A DNA stretch of 64,000 bases from an uncultured Collinsella sp. (GTDB lineage Bacteria; Actinomycetota; Coriobacteriia; Coriobacteriales; Coriobacteriaceae). The stretch spans positions 40,450 through 104,449 of the forward strand of contig CATYZK010000003.1 of the NCBI GenBank assembly GCA_958415665.1, given 5' to 3'. Shown one piece after another: positions 6,960 to 16,851 of this stretch; positions within the stretch are counted from its first letter, which is position 1, and each line of letters opens with the position of its first letter. The position numbers and the translations under genes were made by a program. The notes beneath the pieces were generated by a model. That model was not told the DNA's origin, made no database searches, and saw only the letters and a list, made by a program, of their open reading frames with translations.

Positions 6960-8240
6960 ATGTCCCTATCGCTATTCTCACAATCCCAACCATCGCTGTC
7001 CGCGCAGGCAAAGCGCCTGGTGGCAATGCGGTTTCTCATCTACACCGGCTTCCAAACCAGCTACTTTATCGGCGTTATCGGAACGCTTACCTATGCGGAC
7101 GGAGCCTCGGTTGTCGCGACGTCGCTGGCCGTCCTGTTTATGAACGTCTTCGTGATCCTGGGGTCCTTTGCGGGCGGCGCTGCGCTCGACGCATGGGGCC
7201 CGCGCCGCCATTTCCGGGCGAGCATTATCGGCGCGTTGGCAACGGGCGCGGCAATTATCGCCTCTGGCAGCGCGACCGGAACAGTCCTTGCCGGCGCGGT
7301 GCTCTTGGGCTTTGTGATGGGATTTGCCCAGCCCATCGCCACGTCCTATCCGGCCTACCTCACCGACGATCCCGTAGAGCTCAAAGACATTAACTCCGCC
7401 ATAACCATGTTCTCCAACGTGAGCATTATCGTCGGCCCCACGCTGGGCGGCTTTGTCGCGGCGGCCGCGTCGTCGCGCGCGGTGTTCGTGCTCATGATGC
7501 TCTTTACCGTGCTGGCGCTCATTGACGGTTGGGGCTTTAGGCCGCAGACCAGCCATGTCGCCGGGCATGCGGATGCCGATTCGGCAGAGGAAGGGGAGCG
7601 TGCGGGACGAAGCTCCAACCCCAGCACGTCCGCCCGCGCCACCTTCGCAGCCAGCATCAAGACAGTCTTCACCAACAGCGTCCTCGCCCTGCTGTTTTGC
7701 ATCATTTTTCTTTCGAACTTTGGCTATGGAGCCTTCGACCCGCTCGAGTCGTTTTTCTATCGCGATGTTCTGCACGTCGGCGTTGAGTGGATGGGCTGGC
7801 TCTCGTCGGCCTCGGGCGTGGGCGCGGTGCTGGGTGCCGTGCTCGCGCTCCGCTTGCCGCCGCACCTCGTCAACCTTAAAACGCTGCTCGTGGCGCTTAT
7901 GTCCGTGGGCCTGGGAAGTCTGCTCTATGTGGGGACGCCGTACGTGGGCGTGGCCCTCGTCGGCCAGATCGCCCTGGGCATAGCTTGGGGTGTCGTCAAC
8001 CCGCTCCACAACACCATTGTGCAAACGACGGCTCCGCTCGAGCAGCTCGGCCGTGTGAACTCGGTCATGGGCTTTGGCAATATGTTCGCCGGCGTGGCCC
8101 CTCTGGCGATTGCCCCGTGGCTGGCGGCAACATTTGGCGTACAACGGACACTCGTGGGGGCTGGCATGGTCGTGACGGCGGTCCCTGCGGCGCTGCTGCT
8201 GTTTGGACGCCGGCATTTTGATCGTGCCGCAAGGCAGTAA
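6960..8240 (+). CDS. MFS family transporter
   Basis: A 426-aa protein with about twelve hydrophobic segments in two six-helix halves, separated by a polar linker around residues 195-225 (HADADSAEEGERAG). The loop GGAALDAWGPRR after helix 2 fits the MFS motif A position. The substrate cannot be inferred; general arrangement resembles drug or metabolite exporters. ATG 6960 is used because AAGGAG ends 6 bases upstream; ATG 6921 lacks a ribosome-binding site. The gene is monocistronic, bounded by repeats on both sides. Confidence 0.85.
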   Translation: MSLSLFSQSQPSLSAQAKRLVAMRFLIYTGFQTSYFIGVIGTLTYADGASVVATSLAVLFMNVFVILGSFAGGAALDAWGPRRHFRASIIGALATGAAIIASGSATGTVLAGAVLLGFVMGFAQPIATSYPAYLTDDPVELKDINSAITMFSNVSIIVGPTLGGFVAAAASSRAVFVLMMLFTVLALIDGWGFRPQTSHVAGHADADSAEEGERAGRSSNPSTSARATFAASIKTVFTNSVLALLFCIIFLSNFGYGAFDPLESFFYRDVLHVGVEWMGWLSSASGVGAVLGAVLALRLPPHLVNLKTLLVALMSVGLGSLLYVGTPYVGVALVGQIALGIAWGVVNPLHNTIVQTTAPLEQLGRVNSVMGFGNMFAGVAPLAIAPWLAATFGVQRTLVGAGMVVTAVPAALLLFGRRHFDRAARQ

Positions 8241-8304
8241 AACCATCACAACATTCGGTAAAAATCGCGATTTTGCCGAAAAACGTCGAATGTTGTGATG
8301 GTTT
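8240..8304. repeat. long palindromic repeat, second family (copy 1)
   Basis: The 17-base arms AACCATCACAACATTCG (8241-8257) and its exact complement (8287-8303) surround a core containing the palindrome AAAATCGCGATTTT. A second copy with the same core and right arm is at 19175-19239. Confidence 0.8.
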
Positions 8305-8336
8305 GCGCCCCGGGCCAGGCCACCCTGCGGATTCGG

Positions 8337-8369
8337 CCACCACAAAGGGGTCAGACACCTTTGTGGTGG
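8337..8369. repeat. hairpin of the GGNCAGG-loop family (CCACCAC type)
   Basis: A 12-bp perfect stem with loop GGTCAGACA. The loop differs slightly from the other copies (CAGAC instead of CAGGC). TTTTTG follows. Confidence 0.72.
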
Positions 8370-8463
8370 TTTTTGCTTTGACGGGCCGCGCCTGTGCCTT
8401 GGTATACCATGTACGCCGTTTGCGAATACGCCCCACACCGCCGCACAACCCAGAAAGGCCCCC

Positions 8464-9285
8464 ATGGACACCACCTTCAGCCACATCAAAGCCGTGTTCT
8501 GCGATATCGATGGCACGCTGCTCACGAGCCAGCACACGGTGTCCCCGCGCACCGTGGCGGCGATCTGCGCCCTGCGCGAGCGCGGCGTGTTCTTTGGCCT
8601 GTGCACCGGGCGCGACGCCCACGCGACCGAGGCTATGTACGAGCTCTGGGGCATCGAAGGCCTGGTGGACGTGCTCGTGGGCTGCGGTGGCGCCGAGGTC
8701 ATCGACCGCGCGCACGACATCAACGAGCTGAGCTATCCGCTGCCGGGCGAGACCATCGCGCGCATCTGCAAGCACATGGCGGACCTTCCGGCAACGCCCG
8801 TCTGCCCCCGAGACGGCGTGTTCTACGTGCCCGAGAGCAACGCGTGCGTCGAGCACCTGTCGCGCGTCGATGGCGTGCCCTACCAGGTGGTCGATTTTGC
8901 CGAGTTTTTGCGCGAGCCGCAGCCCAAGGTGATGTTTACCATGGCGCCCGAGGTAATGCCGCGGGTGATTGAGCGGGCGTCGACGTTTGCCGATAACACC
9001 GTTAAGGCGGCGGCTCTGCAAACTACGCAGCGGCTCTACGAGTTCATGGACCCGCGCGTGTCCAAGACGCGCGGCCTTGTGCGCGTGGCGGAGCTCAACG
9101 ACATGGAGCTCCAGGACATCTGCGTGTTTGGCGATGCGGACAACGACACCTGCATGGTGGCCGACGCCGGCGTGGGCGTGGCCATGGCAAATGGCAGCGA
9201 CGCCACCCGCGCCGCCGCCGACTATGTGACCGCAAGCAACGACGAAGACGGCATCGCAATCTTTATCGAGGAGCATCTGCTGTAG
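8464..9285 (+). CDS. HAD superfamily Cof-type sugar phosphatase
   Basis: A 273-aa hydrolase with HAD motif I DIDGTLL near residue 15 (nucleophile and general acid Asp pair). Motif II is in GLCTGRD near residue 40, and motif IV is in CVFGDADNDTCM near residue 220. The cap between them is of the C2 (Cof) type. Such enzymes dephosphorylate sugar phosphates, FMN or pyridoxal phosphate in the cytoplasm; the substrate is unknown here. AAAGG sits 8 bases before the ATG. The gene is isolated, with hairpin repeats immediately upstream and downstream. Confidence 0.85.
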   Translation: MDTTFSHIKAVFCDIDGTLLTSQHTVSPRTVAAICALRERGVFFGLCTGRDAHATEAMYELWGIEGLVDVLVGCGGAEVIDRAHDINELSYPLPGETIARICKHMADLPATPVCPRDGVFYVPESNACVEHLSRVDGVPYQVVDFAEFLREPQPKVMFTMAPEVMPRVIERASTFADNTVKAAALQTTQRLYEFMDPRVSKTRGLVRVAELNDMELQDICVFGDADNDTCMVADAGVGVAMANGSDATRAAADYVTASNDEDGIAIFIEEHLL

Positions 9286-9295
9286 CGCCGGGTGC

Positions 9296-9332
9296 AACCA
9301 TCACGAAGGGGGCAGGCGCCTTTGTGGCGGTT
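9296..9332. repeat. hairpin of the GGNCAGG-loop family, degenerate copy
   Basis: AACCATCACGAAGG against CCTTTGTGGCGGTT: same layout, with loop GGGCAGGCG, but with several stem mismatches. It marks the right edge of the core region before the AT-rich pilus leader. Confidence 0.6.
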
Positions 9333-9810
9333 TGCTCTAAGACTGGCGAGCGGGGCGCTATTTGTGCCGAGGCAGTTTCCCGCGAACTTAAATGTTGATG
9401 TATAAACATCATGCTATATACCGGTCGCTACTAATAGGCCATCTAGCTGGCAGGTTGTCAGAGCAGGTAAACGCTCTACCGTTTACAGCTACAAATCGAC
9501 CGCTCGCAGAATATACTACTAAAAATAAAATGTTGTACAAATAACAACAATGCATGAATTACCGCATGAATTACCTAAAGTAGACAACAAATCTACCTGC
9601 GGTTTTTAAAAAATAGAATTCAATAAAACAATGCATACTTTGAGCAATTGTCAAGAATAAAGATTGTTCGACGCAAAATTGCAAGAAATTGGCGCCCAAC
9701 ATGTTTAAACAAAGGATAAACTTACCCAAGTAAGGCACGTATAAATATTGACTGCGTGCCGGTTAGATAGCGAAAGAGCAGGATCGCGGTCTCTTGGGGA
9801 GGAGGCATCG
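9333..9810. other. AT-rich leader of the pilus island, no gene seen
   Basis: About 480 bases of clearly lower GC than the genes on either side. It contains short inverted repeats: TGATGT-ATAA-ACATCA near 9394, GTAAACG-CTCTAC-CGTTTAC near 9467 and TGTTTAAACA near 9703. TTGACT at 9748 lacks a good -10 partner. It probably holds the promoter and regulator sites of the adhesin operon. No open frame here is supported by a ribosome-binding site. Confidence 0.5.
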
Positions 9811-12800
9811 ATGACAGCAAATTCAAATAAATCTAAGCAAGGTAATAAAGCGGCGCATCGTGTGATAGCGGGTGTTTTGTGCGGAGCTTCTGTCTTGAGC
9901 TTGGTACTGTCGCTCGTCATGCCCCCAATCTCCCAGGCCATCGCCAACGATGCCCAGACGGTTTCTGCCGAGAAACCTGTGATGGGGGGGGGTTCCTCAA
10001 GTGAGTCTACTGATGTAGACAACACTACCAACGGGGATACCGAAAACCAGAATAGCGACGACGCCGAGGGCGACGCGAACGAGGACAACGTCGCAGCAGG
10101 CTCGACTGCTGATGACGCGGAAGTCAAGGGTGCCGAGCAGCCTTCCGACGCACAGCCTTCCGATAATGAAAATAGCGACGAAAACGCTATCGCTCCCGTC
10201 AGTGCCGAAGACTATCAAGATGTACAAGGTGATGTTGCCCGTGCATTCGATGGTGGCGGCAAGTATCGTTTGAGTGGTAAATCCTGGTCAGATAGCCAGA
10301 TCGCCATCACCGCAAACACCACCATCGATCTTAACGGCAAAATGCTCTGTAACCATTCTGGCGGCTTAGGCTCCTTCTTTGTGGTCAGAAGCGGAGCCAC
10401 ACTCACTATCGAGGATTTAGGCAAAACAACAAAAGATGCATCAATTCAGGTCGATACGGCCAATACGCCGGCGGGTCAGCTTGCGAGTATGGAGTGGGAA
10501 AAGGGAAGCGGCCCTAATAACGGCACTCCTAAGAATCTTACTTACTATGAGACTAAGAGCACGCCCAAGACAGATGAACCTGGCACCACCGAGACTACGT
10601 ACAGGCATGTCGTTACAGGCTTTGGCGCTATCGATGCGGCGTCGGACAGCGGTTCCGTAAAGTATGTGGTCAACGTTGAAGCGGGCGGCACACTCAATCT
10701 CGAGGGCGGCATGATTACCACGGCTGCCAACCTGAGCCCCGACGGCCATGTGATTTATTCCGAGGGTACGGTCAAAATCGCGGGCGGTTACGTCACCAAC
10801 GGCAACGGCGGTGGCTGGGGCGGTGGCCTGTGCATAGCGGGCACGAAACCCAAACTCGAAATGACAGGCGGTGTGGTCGCGGGAAACAAGGCGGCTGCTG
10901 GCGGCGGCGTCTTTGCTAGCTTTGGAGCCACCCTGAATCTTGCAGGCGGAATTATCACTGGCAACGCTACGTATGGAAAAGCCATCAACAATCTTGACGA
11001 CACCAACGGCGGTGGCTACGGTGGCGGTGTTTATACCAAGGGCGCAAAAGTTACCATTAGCGGCTCTGCCTGTATAACAAACAACCAAGTTAACGATAGC
11101 GTCACTAAAAACCTTTACAACAATGGCCTGCTCGGTGGCGGCGGCATTGCATGCACACACGGCGGCACGCTCAGTATAGCGAACGGCTTGATTACGGCTA
11201 ACTATTCCCATGAGGCTGGCGGCGGCGTCTACGCTGGTTTCCATAATCAGTCAATCACGTTCTCCATGACTGGCGGCACGATTGCCGGCAACGTATCTGC
11301 AAACGCTGAGGGTGGTGGTCTCCGTATTTCTAAAGGTACCACCGGCGATATTGGGACTGAGTCGGGCACGTCCAACAAGGTTTACATCACCAACAACAAG
11401 ACCATGACGGGCGAGAGCCGCGGCGGTGACTGGGGCGGCGGCGGCGTCTTTGTCCAGACGGGTGGTACGCTCAACCTTCGCGCAGCACTCGTAACCAAAA
11501 ATGAAGCTGGCGGTTGGGGCGGCGGCATCGGTGCCTGCCCTACCGGTCAAACGATTGTGACGCATACTAATGGCTCAGCAATCTATGACAATACCGATCA
11601 TGGTGAGCATTTCTCTGCCGGTGGCAATAGTAAGAACGAGGACAGCGATTCCGCTTACATTACTGATACCTTCAAAACAGCTGGTCACGAAGATTTCTTC
11701 CTCGTGCGCAAGAACGACAGCCAAAATACGGTCGCAGCCGTGCTTGGCAAAATGCTCGGCAATGGCTCCGCTGGCTGGAAAGGCACTTGTGACGGCAATA
11801 AAGTTACCATCGACCCCAACGGCGGTGCTGAGGCCAAGTACATGTTTGGCCTTAAGGCAAATCCAACTGACGATGCCAAGATCGCTGCCCAAAATGCTGC
11901 GACCACTGTCATCAGTGGTAACTATTCTTTCACCCACGGCGGTGGCATCATGACCAACGGCGATCTTGTCGTTGGCGAGGTCAGTGATCTGAGGGTTTAC
12001 CCGAGCATGAAACTCAAGGCCACTAAGGCGCTTGTGAATGCAAAGGGAGACAAGCAACCCCTTAATGGGCACGAGTACAAGTTTCAGCTGCTGCGCCAGG
12101 AGGTTAACGGTACCAAGGCACCTTCTTGGAAAGATGACGGCACATTAGATATGGGCGATTGCAGTGGTGCGGGTGAGGCGACTGTTGAACAATCAAGCGG
12201 TAGTATCACCTTCGACTCTGGCAAGGACTATTCTTCAGGGCAATACGTTTTCTATCTCGTTGAGGAACCCATCAGCGGCCAAAACGAATTAGACACCAAA
12301 TTCGATAAGACAATTTACAAGATCGAGGCAACAGTTGAGGACGATGCATCCCGCCCTGAAACGCTCATGGGGTTCACGATTAAATATTACAAGGTAAAAA
12401 CGGTAGTCGTCTATAAAAAGGCCGAGGACAATAAGGACTTCGTGCAACTTAGTTCCGGAGACTATTCCGTTGGGTACTCAGAGGACAACACAACGGCTAC
12501 GGTTACTATCGGCAACGATGATAAGCCGACCTTTACCAACAGAATCGTGCCCTATACCTCTAGCGGCTCCTGGAAGCCTGCGGCGACTAAGGTCGTTGAG
12601 GGCGGCGAGATGAAGGAGTTTACGCTCGAGTTTGCGGATAACGAGAACTTCGATAAACCCATGACGGCTACGACCGACCCCGACGGCGAGATTACCACCA
12701 CTGCCAGCGGCGACAAGTCCCAGACCCTGAGCTTCGTCGATGAGATTACGTACACACTTGCCGATCTCGCCAAGGGCACGGATCCCACGGGCCGCGGTGC

Positions 12801-13170
12801 AAGCAATACCTTTACTTATTACGTTCGCGAACAGCTGCCAACCACGCCGTTTACGAACTACACATACGACCAGTCGGTTTATCAGATTACGGTCAATGCG
12901 GTTGACGACTCTAACCACAAGATCAACATCTCTGCGACCTACAAGCAGATTCAGGATCGTGATGGCAAGCCAGTGACCACCGACACGCTCCACGACCTCA
13001 CCAAGTCCATCCCCACCTTCACAAACACCTACTCCACTTCTTTGCCCCTTTCTGGTATGTCGGGCGTCACTCTGACGTACCTTGCCGGCGCGGCGGTGCT
13101 TTGCGCTGCTGCGGCCTGGATGCACATTCGTCGCAAGGCGAATGCGAAGGGAGGCGAGCGTCGTGAATAA
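9811..13170 (+). CDS. large LPXTG-type surface adhesin / pilus tip protein
   Basis: A 1119-aa secreted, wall-anchored protein. An N-terminal signal peptide runs to about residue 45 (hydrophobic RVIAGVLCGASVLSLVLSLV). An acidic Asp/Glu/Asn-rich stretch runs to about residue 130. A long Gly-rich beta-helix region follows, with repeats of the type GGGVY and LNLAGGIITGN, at about 230-620. Two domains like streptococcal FctA/Spy0128 isopeptide linkers come next, each ending TFTN. The C-terminus has the sorting signal LPLSG, a hydrophobic helix and RRK. GGGGAGGAGG precedes ATG 9811. A G9 tract lies near codon 60. Sortase C at 18180 probably links it to the pilus. Codon use is AT-richer than the flanking core genes. 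Confidence 0.88.
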   Translation: MTANSNKSKQGNKAAHRVIAGVLCGASVLSLVLSLVMPPISQAIANDAQTVSAEKPVMGGGSSSESTDVDNTTNGDTENQNSDDAEGDANEDNVAAGSTADDAEVKGAEQPSDAQPSDNENSDENAIAPVSAEDYQDVQGDVARAFDGGGKYRLSGKSWSDSQIAITANTTIDLNGKMLCNHSGGLGSFFVVRSGATLTIEDLGKTTKDASIQVDTANTPAGQLASMEWEKGSGPNNGTPKNLTYYETKSTPKTDEPGTTETTYRHVVTGFGAIDAASDSGSVKYVVNVEAGGTLNLEGGMITTAANLSPDGHVIYSEGTVKIAGGYVTNGNGGGWGGGLCIAGTKPKLEMTGGVVAGNKAAAGGGVFASFGATLNLAGGIITGNATYGKAINNLDDTNGGGYGGGVYTKGAKVTISGSACITNNQVNDSVTKNLYNNGLLGGGGIACTHGGTLSIANGLITANYSHEAGGGVYAGFHNQSITFSMTGGTIAGNVSANAEGGGLRISKGTTGDIGTESGTSNKVYITNNKTMTGESRGGDWGGGGVFVQTGGTLNLRAALVTKNEAGGWGGGIGACPTGQTIVTHTNGSAIYDNTDHGEHFSAGGNSKNEDSDSAYITDTFKTAGHEDFFLVRKNDSQNTVAAVLGKMLGNGSAGWKGTCDGNKVTIDPNGGAEAKYMFGLKANPTDDAKIAAQNAATTVISGNYSFTHGGGIMTNGDLVVGEVSDLRVYPSMKLKATKALVNAKGDKQPLNGHEYKFQLLRQEVNGTKAPSWKDDGTLDMGDCSGAGEATVEQSSGSITFDSGKDYSSGQYVFYLVEEPISGQNELDTKFDKTIYKIEATVEDDASRPETLMGFTIKYYKVKTVVVYKKAEDNKDFVQLSSGDYSVGYSEDNTTATVTIGNDDKPTFTNRIVPYTSSGSWKPAATKVVEGGEMKEFTLEFADNENFDKPMTATTDPDGEITTTASGDKSQTLSFVDEITYTLADLAKGTDPTGRGASNTFTYYVREQLPTTPFTNYTYDQSVYQITVNAVDDSNHKINISATYKQIQDRDGKPVTTDTLHDLTKSIPTFTNTYSTSLPLSGMSGVTLTYLAGAAVLCAAAAWMHIRRKANAKGGERRE
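9984..9992 (+). repeat. G9 homopolymer in the adhesin coding sequence
   Basis: Nine consecutive G encode Met-Gly-Gly-Gly, about 58 codons after the start and just downstream of the signal peptide. Slippage by one base would shift the frame and stop synthesis of the adhesin. The frame is open in this sequence (ON state). Confidence 0.85.
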
Positions 13171-14833
13171 GAAAGTTTGCTCCTTCCCGATCTTGTTTGC
13201 ACTGCTTGCCCTCTTGATCGGTACCTGCGCGGTTGTGTTCCCCGCTTCCGCGCAGGCCGCGCCGACCTCGACCGGTTCCATCACGGTGAGCGGCACCGTG
13301 GCGAGCAGCTACGATGCCTGCCAGATCTTTAGCGCCAACGTCGTCGACGGCGACAACGACGCCAAGATCGCTACCGACCTCGCTTGGGCAAACGGCGCCG
13401 CGCGCGACGCCGTTCTGCCCGTGCTGCACAGCGCGGGCATGCCCAATTCCCAGACCACCGCGCAGGAAGCTGCCGAGTGGCTCAACGCCGATTCTCACCT
13501 TACGAGCGCGCTGAGCGCACAGCTCGCTCGTTCCCTCCAGAGCTCTGCCGCCGAGTCCGTGGCCCTTAACGCGGGCACGACGGCCGAGCTGCCCTGTGGC
13601 TACTGGCTCATCGTCGCCGACGACGACGCCATTTCCCAGAACGAGGCCGGCACCGCGCCGATCATGGCCCTGGTGGGCGGCAGCGCCGTCACCGTCAAGC
13701 CCAAGGCCGCGACCCCCAAGGTCGCCAAGCACGTGCTGGAGGACAGCACCGCCGCCTGGCAGAAGGCTGCCGACGCCACGGTCGCCGACGACCTGTACTG
13801 GCGCCTCTCGGCCACGGTTCCCGCGGGTCTTTCCGCCTATGACACCTACGCGGTGCAGTTCGTCGACACCCTGAGCGCGGGGCTCGACCCCTCCAAGGTG
13901 GCCGCGAGCATGCGCGTGTACGCGGCGGCGGGCGCGGACGGCGGCTTTGACGCCGTCTCGGCCGGCAGGGACGGCCGCGCCGGCACCAAGCCCGCGAAGG
14001 GCTGGACCGACATTACGGCCCAGTGCGCCACCAAAGTGGCGGCGGACGGCAAGACCTTCACCGTGCGCACCGGCGACCTGATCGCCGCGCTCGGCGGGGC
14101 CGACGCCTTCACCGCGGGCGCCCGCGTGGTCGCCGTGTACGACGCGCCGCTGGGGACCAACTGCAATCGAGGAGCTGCCAAGGGCAACCCCAACGAGGTC
14201 TACCTGCGCTACCCGCGCTCTCCCTTCGCCGACCAGTCCGGCGACGGCGGTTTCACACGCACGCCGAGCGATGACGCGTGCGCCTACACCTGGGATCTCG
14301 CGCTCACCAAGCGCGGCAGCGACGGCGACAAGCCGCTGCCCGGGGCGGTCCTGAGCATCACCGACGACCGCGGCCGCACGCTGTCGGCCGACGGCACGTG
14401 GGACGCGGAGGGCAAAGCCACCGTCACCACGGGCGAGGACGGCCGCGTGACCATCTCGGGCGTGGACTCGGGCAAGCTGGAGGTCCGCGAGCTCAAAGCG
14501 CCCAAGGGCTACACCGCCTTCGAGGGCACGCGCTCCGTGACAGTCAAGGCCGAGGGCCTGGACGTCGACCAGGTGGCCGCCGCCAAGCCCAAGCTCACCA
14601 TCACGGCTGAGTCGCCCCTGCGCGCCGACAGCGCGGACGGGTCGACGGGCAGCCTGGAGGCGTCGCTCATCAACACGCCCACCGGCACACCCCCTAGCAC
14701 TATCACCGGAGGCTTCATGCCCTCGACAGGCGATATGGCAATGTACGCCGCGGCCGCCGCAGCGGTCGCCGGAGCCGCACTCCTCGTGGTCGCGCTCCTG
14801 ATCAAGCGGGGAGGCGGCAACCATGCAGAGTAG
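13163..14833 (+). CDS. SpaA-like ancillary pilin with D2 and Cna-B type domains
   Basis: A 556-aa wall-anchored pilin. The signal peptide ends near ASAQAAP. An N-terminal domain is followed by a fimbrial isopeptide D2-type domain (around KVAKHVLEDS and FVDTLSAGLDPSKV) and a Cna-B/SpaA domain (LALTKRGSDGDKPLPGAVLSI, with E-box LEVRELKAPKGY). The C-terminus has the sorting motif MPSTG, a hydrophobic segment and KRGGG. GTG 13163 is preceded by GGGAGG and overlaps the adhesin stop by 8 bases, so the two genes are translationally coupled. It is much more GC-rich than the pilin genes on both sides, suggesting separate origins within the operon. Confidence 0.85.
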   Translation: MNKKVCSFPILFALLALLIGTCAVVFPASAQAAPTSTGSITVSGTVASSYDACQIFSANVVDGDNDAKIATDLAWANGAARDAVLPVLHSAGMPNSQTTAQEAAEWLNADSHLTSALSAQLARSLQSSAAESVALNAGTTAELPCGYWLIVADDDAISQNEAGTAPIMALVGGSAVTVKPKAATPKVAKHVLEDSTAAWQKAADATVADDLYWRLSATVPAGLSAYDTYAVQFVDTLSAGLDPSKVAASMRVYAAAGADGGFDAVSAGRDGRAGTKPAKGWTDITAQCATKVAADGKTFTVRTGDLIAALGGADAFTAGARVVAVYDAPLGTNCNRGAAKGNPNEVYLRYPRSPFADQSGDGGFTRTPSDDACAYTWDLALTKRGSDGDKPLPGAVLSITDDRGRTLSADGTWDAEGKATVTTGEDGRVTISGVDSGKLEVRELKAPKGYTAFEGTRSVTVKAEGLDVDQVAAAKPKLTITAESPLRADSADGSTGSLEASLINTPTGTPPSTITGGFMPSTGDMAMYAAAAAAVAGAALLVVALLIKRGGGNHAE

Positions 14834-14941
14834 CCAATGGCCCCACAGAGAGCGGGGCGAGACATAACCAAGCAGATGCTTAGACACAGACAGATGGTTT
14901 TAGATCAAATGGACTTCAAGCAGAAAGCAGAGGAAAAGAAG

Positions 14942-16669
14942 ATGAGTATGAGCAAGAACATCGCCCGCCTTGCAGTAACGGCGGGGCTCACGGCAGCGCT
15001 GAGCTTTGGTGGGGTCATGGCCCCGGTGACCATGGCGTTTGCTGATGGTGCGGCGACTACGACCAATAGCATCACGATCAATAAGTTTAATAACAACGGT
15101 AATGAAAACGGTAATGTGCAGTACAAGGCCTACCGGATTTTCAAGGCCGATGTTGTAGACGGAAAAGACGGATCGGGCAAGGTCGTTTCGAACATTAATT
15201 GGGCGAGCACTGAGGCACAGAATGCGGTCTTGGGCTATCTTTCAGGTGTACCTAAATCTGGTATTAGCCTTAATTCTTCAGCACAAGAGGCTGCTGAGTA
15301 TCTGATCAGTCATTCAGATGGCACTGACAAGATGACCCCCATTGAAAACAACAATCTGTTCAACGGGTTGGCAAAGAAGGTCGTGGAGAGCGTACCGCAG
15401 ACGGGTAGTTCCTTTGTCGCTGGCGATGTTTTTACGCCCCAGGACGAAAACCACAATGCCCTGCAAGGCTACTACCTCTTTGTGACTGATGGAAGTACCT
15501 TGGGCACCGAAGAGAAGCCAGAGAAGAATACTGGCACTTCGCCGATCTTCGCTGTTGTCGGCGACGCTCTCGTGACCGTTAACGAGAAGACCAGCATTCC
15601 CACGGTTGTGAAGAAAGTCAAAAACGACGACGGCAGCGATTGGGCCGACAAGGCCGACTCGCAGATGGGCCAGAAAGTTAAATATAAGCTGACTGGTTCC
15701 GTTGCCAGCAATATCGCTACGTTCGATACTTACTATTATGAGTTCAGCGATAAGCTTTCTGACGGTCTGACGGCAGATGGCAGCAGCGTCGTTGTTAAAA
15801 TCGGTAATACGACCCTTTCACCTAACACGACTCCTGGTGCCAATACCGGTTACGATGTTTCGATTGATAATGCAACTAACACGTTGACCGTAAAGTTTGC
15901 CGACCTCAAGGCTGCTGCGAAGCAGGTCAACGCGACGCTCGACGGTAGCTCCAATGTCGTCGTCACTTACACTGCTCAGCTCGATTCTGCGAAGGCTGAG
16001 AAAGTCGTTGTTGGTGGCGCGGGTAACGAGAACACCGTCAAACTCATTTATTCCAACAACCCCATGGGCGATGGTAAGGGCGAGTCCGTGCCGGACACCG
16101 TCCGCGACTACACCTACGCGCTCAAGCTTGTCAAGGAGGACTCTGCCGACGAGAACACCAAGCTTGACGGCGTGAAGTTTACCATCCAAGCAACAGATCC
16201 TGACGATACTAGCTCTAAAGACATGTATGTCAACGACGAGGGCATTCTTGTCGCTAATCCTGTTGAGCTCGAAACTAAAAATGGCGGCATAATCGAGGTT
16301 AAGGGCCTCGATGCTGGTACCTATACCGTCAAAGAGACCCATACCCTCGGCGGCTACAATACGCTGCCCGACTTCACCTTTAAGATCTCGACTGTAAAGG
16401 CAGACGGCACCGACAGCCTCAAACAGCCCGAAGGAGATAATACCCTGTCTGTTTCTGTTATTAAGTCGAATGTCGACCTTGTTAAAGAACCTAGCGTTAA
16501 AAACGGCACCGTTACCCTTACCATCCAGAACAAGAAGGGCTCTGGCCTCCCGCTGACCGGTCTTAACGGTGTGACCTTCACTTGGATCGCTGGTGGCGCG
16601 GTGCTGTGCATCGGCGTAGCGCACCTCATCCGCAGCCGTAAGCAGGCTGAGGAGTCCGAGCAGGAGTAA
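14942..16669 (+). CDS. SpaA-type pilin, probable major shaft subunit
   Basis: A 575-aa secreted pilin. The signal peptide has the core LAVTAGLTAALSFGGVMAP and probably cleaves after FADG or nearby. A D2-type isopeptide domain includes TVVKKVKNDDGSDW and YYEFSDKLSDGL. A Cna-B domain includes ALKLVKEDSADENTKLDGVKF and the E-box YTVKETHTLGGY. The sorting signal is LPLTG, followed by a hydrophobic helix and RSRK. The start is uncertain: ATG 14942 has only a weak upstream GAGG, and ATG 14909 or 14894 are in frame. It follows the ancillary pilin by about 110 bases and ends at a strong terminator. GC is lower than in the preceding gene. Confidence 0.85.
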   Translation: MSMSKNIARLAVTAGLTAALSFGGVMAPVTMAFADGAATTTNSITINKFNNNGNENGNVQYKAYRIFKADVVDGKDGSGKVVSNINWASTEAQNAVLGYLSGVPKSGISLNSSAQEAAEYLISHSDGTDKMTPIENNNLFNGLAKKVVESVPQTGSSFVAGDVFTPQDENHNALQGYYLFVTDGSTLGTEEKPEKNTGTSPIFAVVGDALVTVNEKTSIPTVVKKVKNDDGSDWADKADSQMGQKVKYKLTGSVASNIATFDTYYYEFSDKLSDGLTADGSSVVVKIGNTTLSPNTTPGANTGYDVSIDNATNTLTVKFADLKAAAKQVNATLDGSSNVVVTYTAQLDSAKAEKVVVGGAGNENTVKLIYSNNPMGDGKGESVPDTVRDYTYALKLVKEDSADENTKLDGVKFTIQATDPDDTSSKDMYVNDEGILVANPVELETKNGGIIEVKGLDAGTYTVKETHTLGGYNTLPDFTFKISTVKADGTDSLKQPEGDNTLSVSVIKSNVDLVKEPSVKNGTVTLTIQNKKGSGLPLTGLNGVTFTWIAGGAVLCIGVAHLIRSRKQAEESEQE

Positions 16670-16769
16670 CGCTCACTCACCCATCCCTTTGGCAGGTGGG
16701 ATGTGATGGCCATGAGACTTGCGGACACTTTTCTCGTCCATCGACGTTCTAGCTTTGCCATTCTATTTT

Positions 16770-16808
16770 CGGGGCAGACTCCGCGTTGGAGTTTGCCCCG
16801 TTCTTTTT
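16770..16808 (+). terminator. intrinsic terminator of the pilin operon
   Basis: CGGGGCAGACTCC and GGAGTTTGCCCCG form a 13-bp stem with one G-T pair and loop GCGTT, followed by TTCTTTTT. It separates the pilin genes from the sortase, which must use its own promoter. Confidence 0.88.
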
Positions 16809-16851
16809 GGACAACACAGGCAGCCTCTACCGTCCGATGCGGACTCATCCA

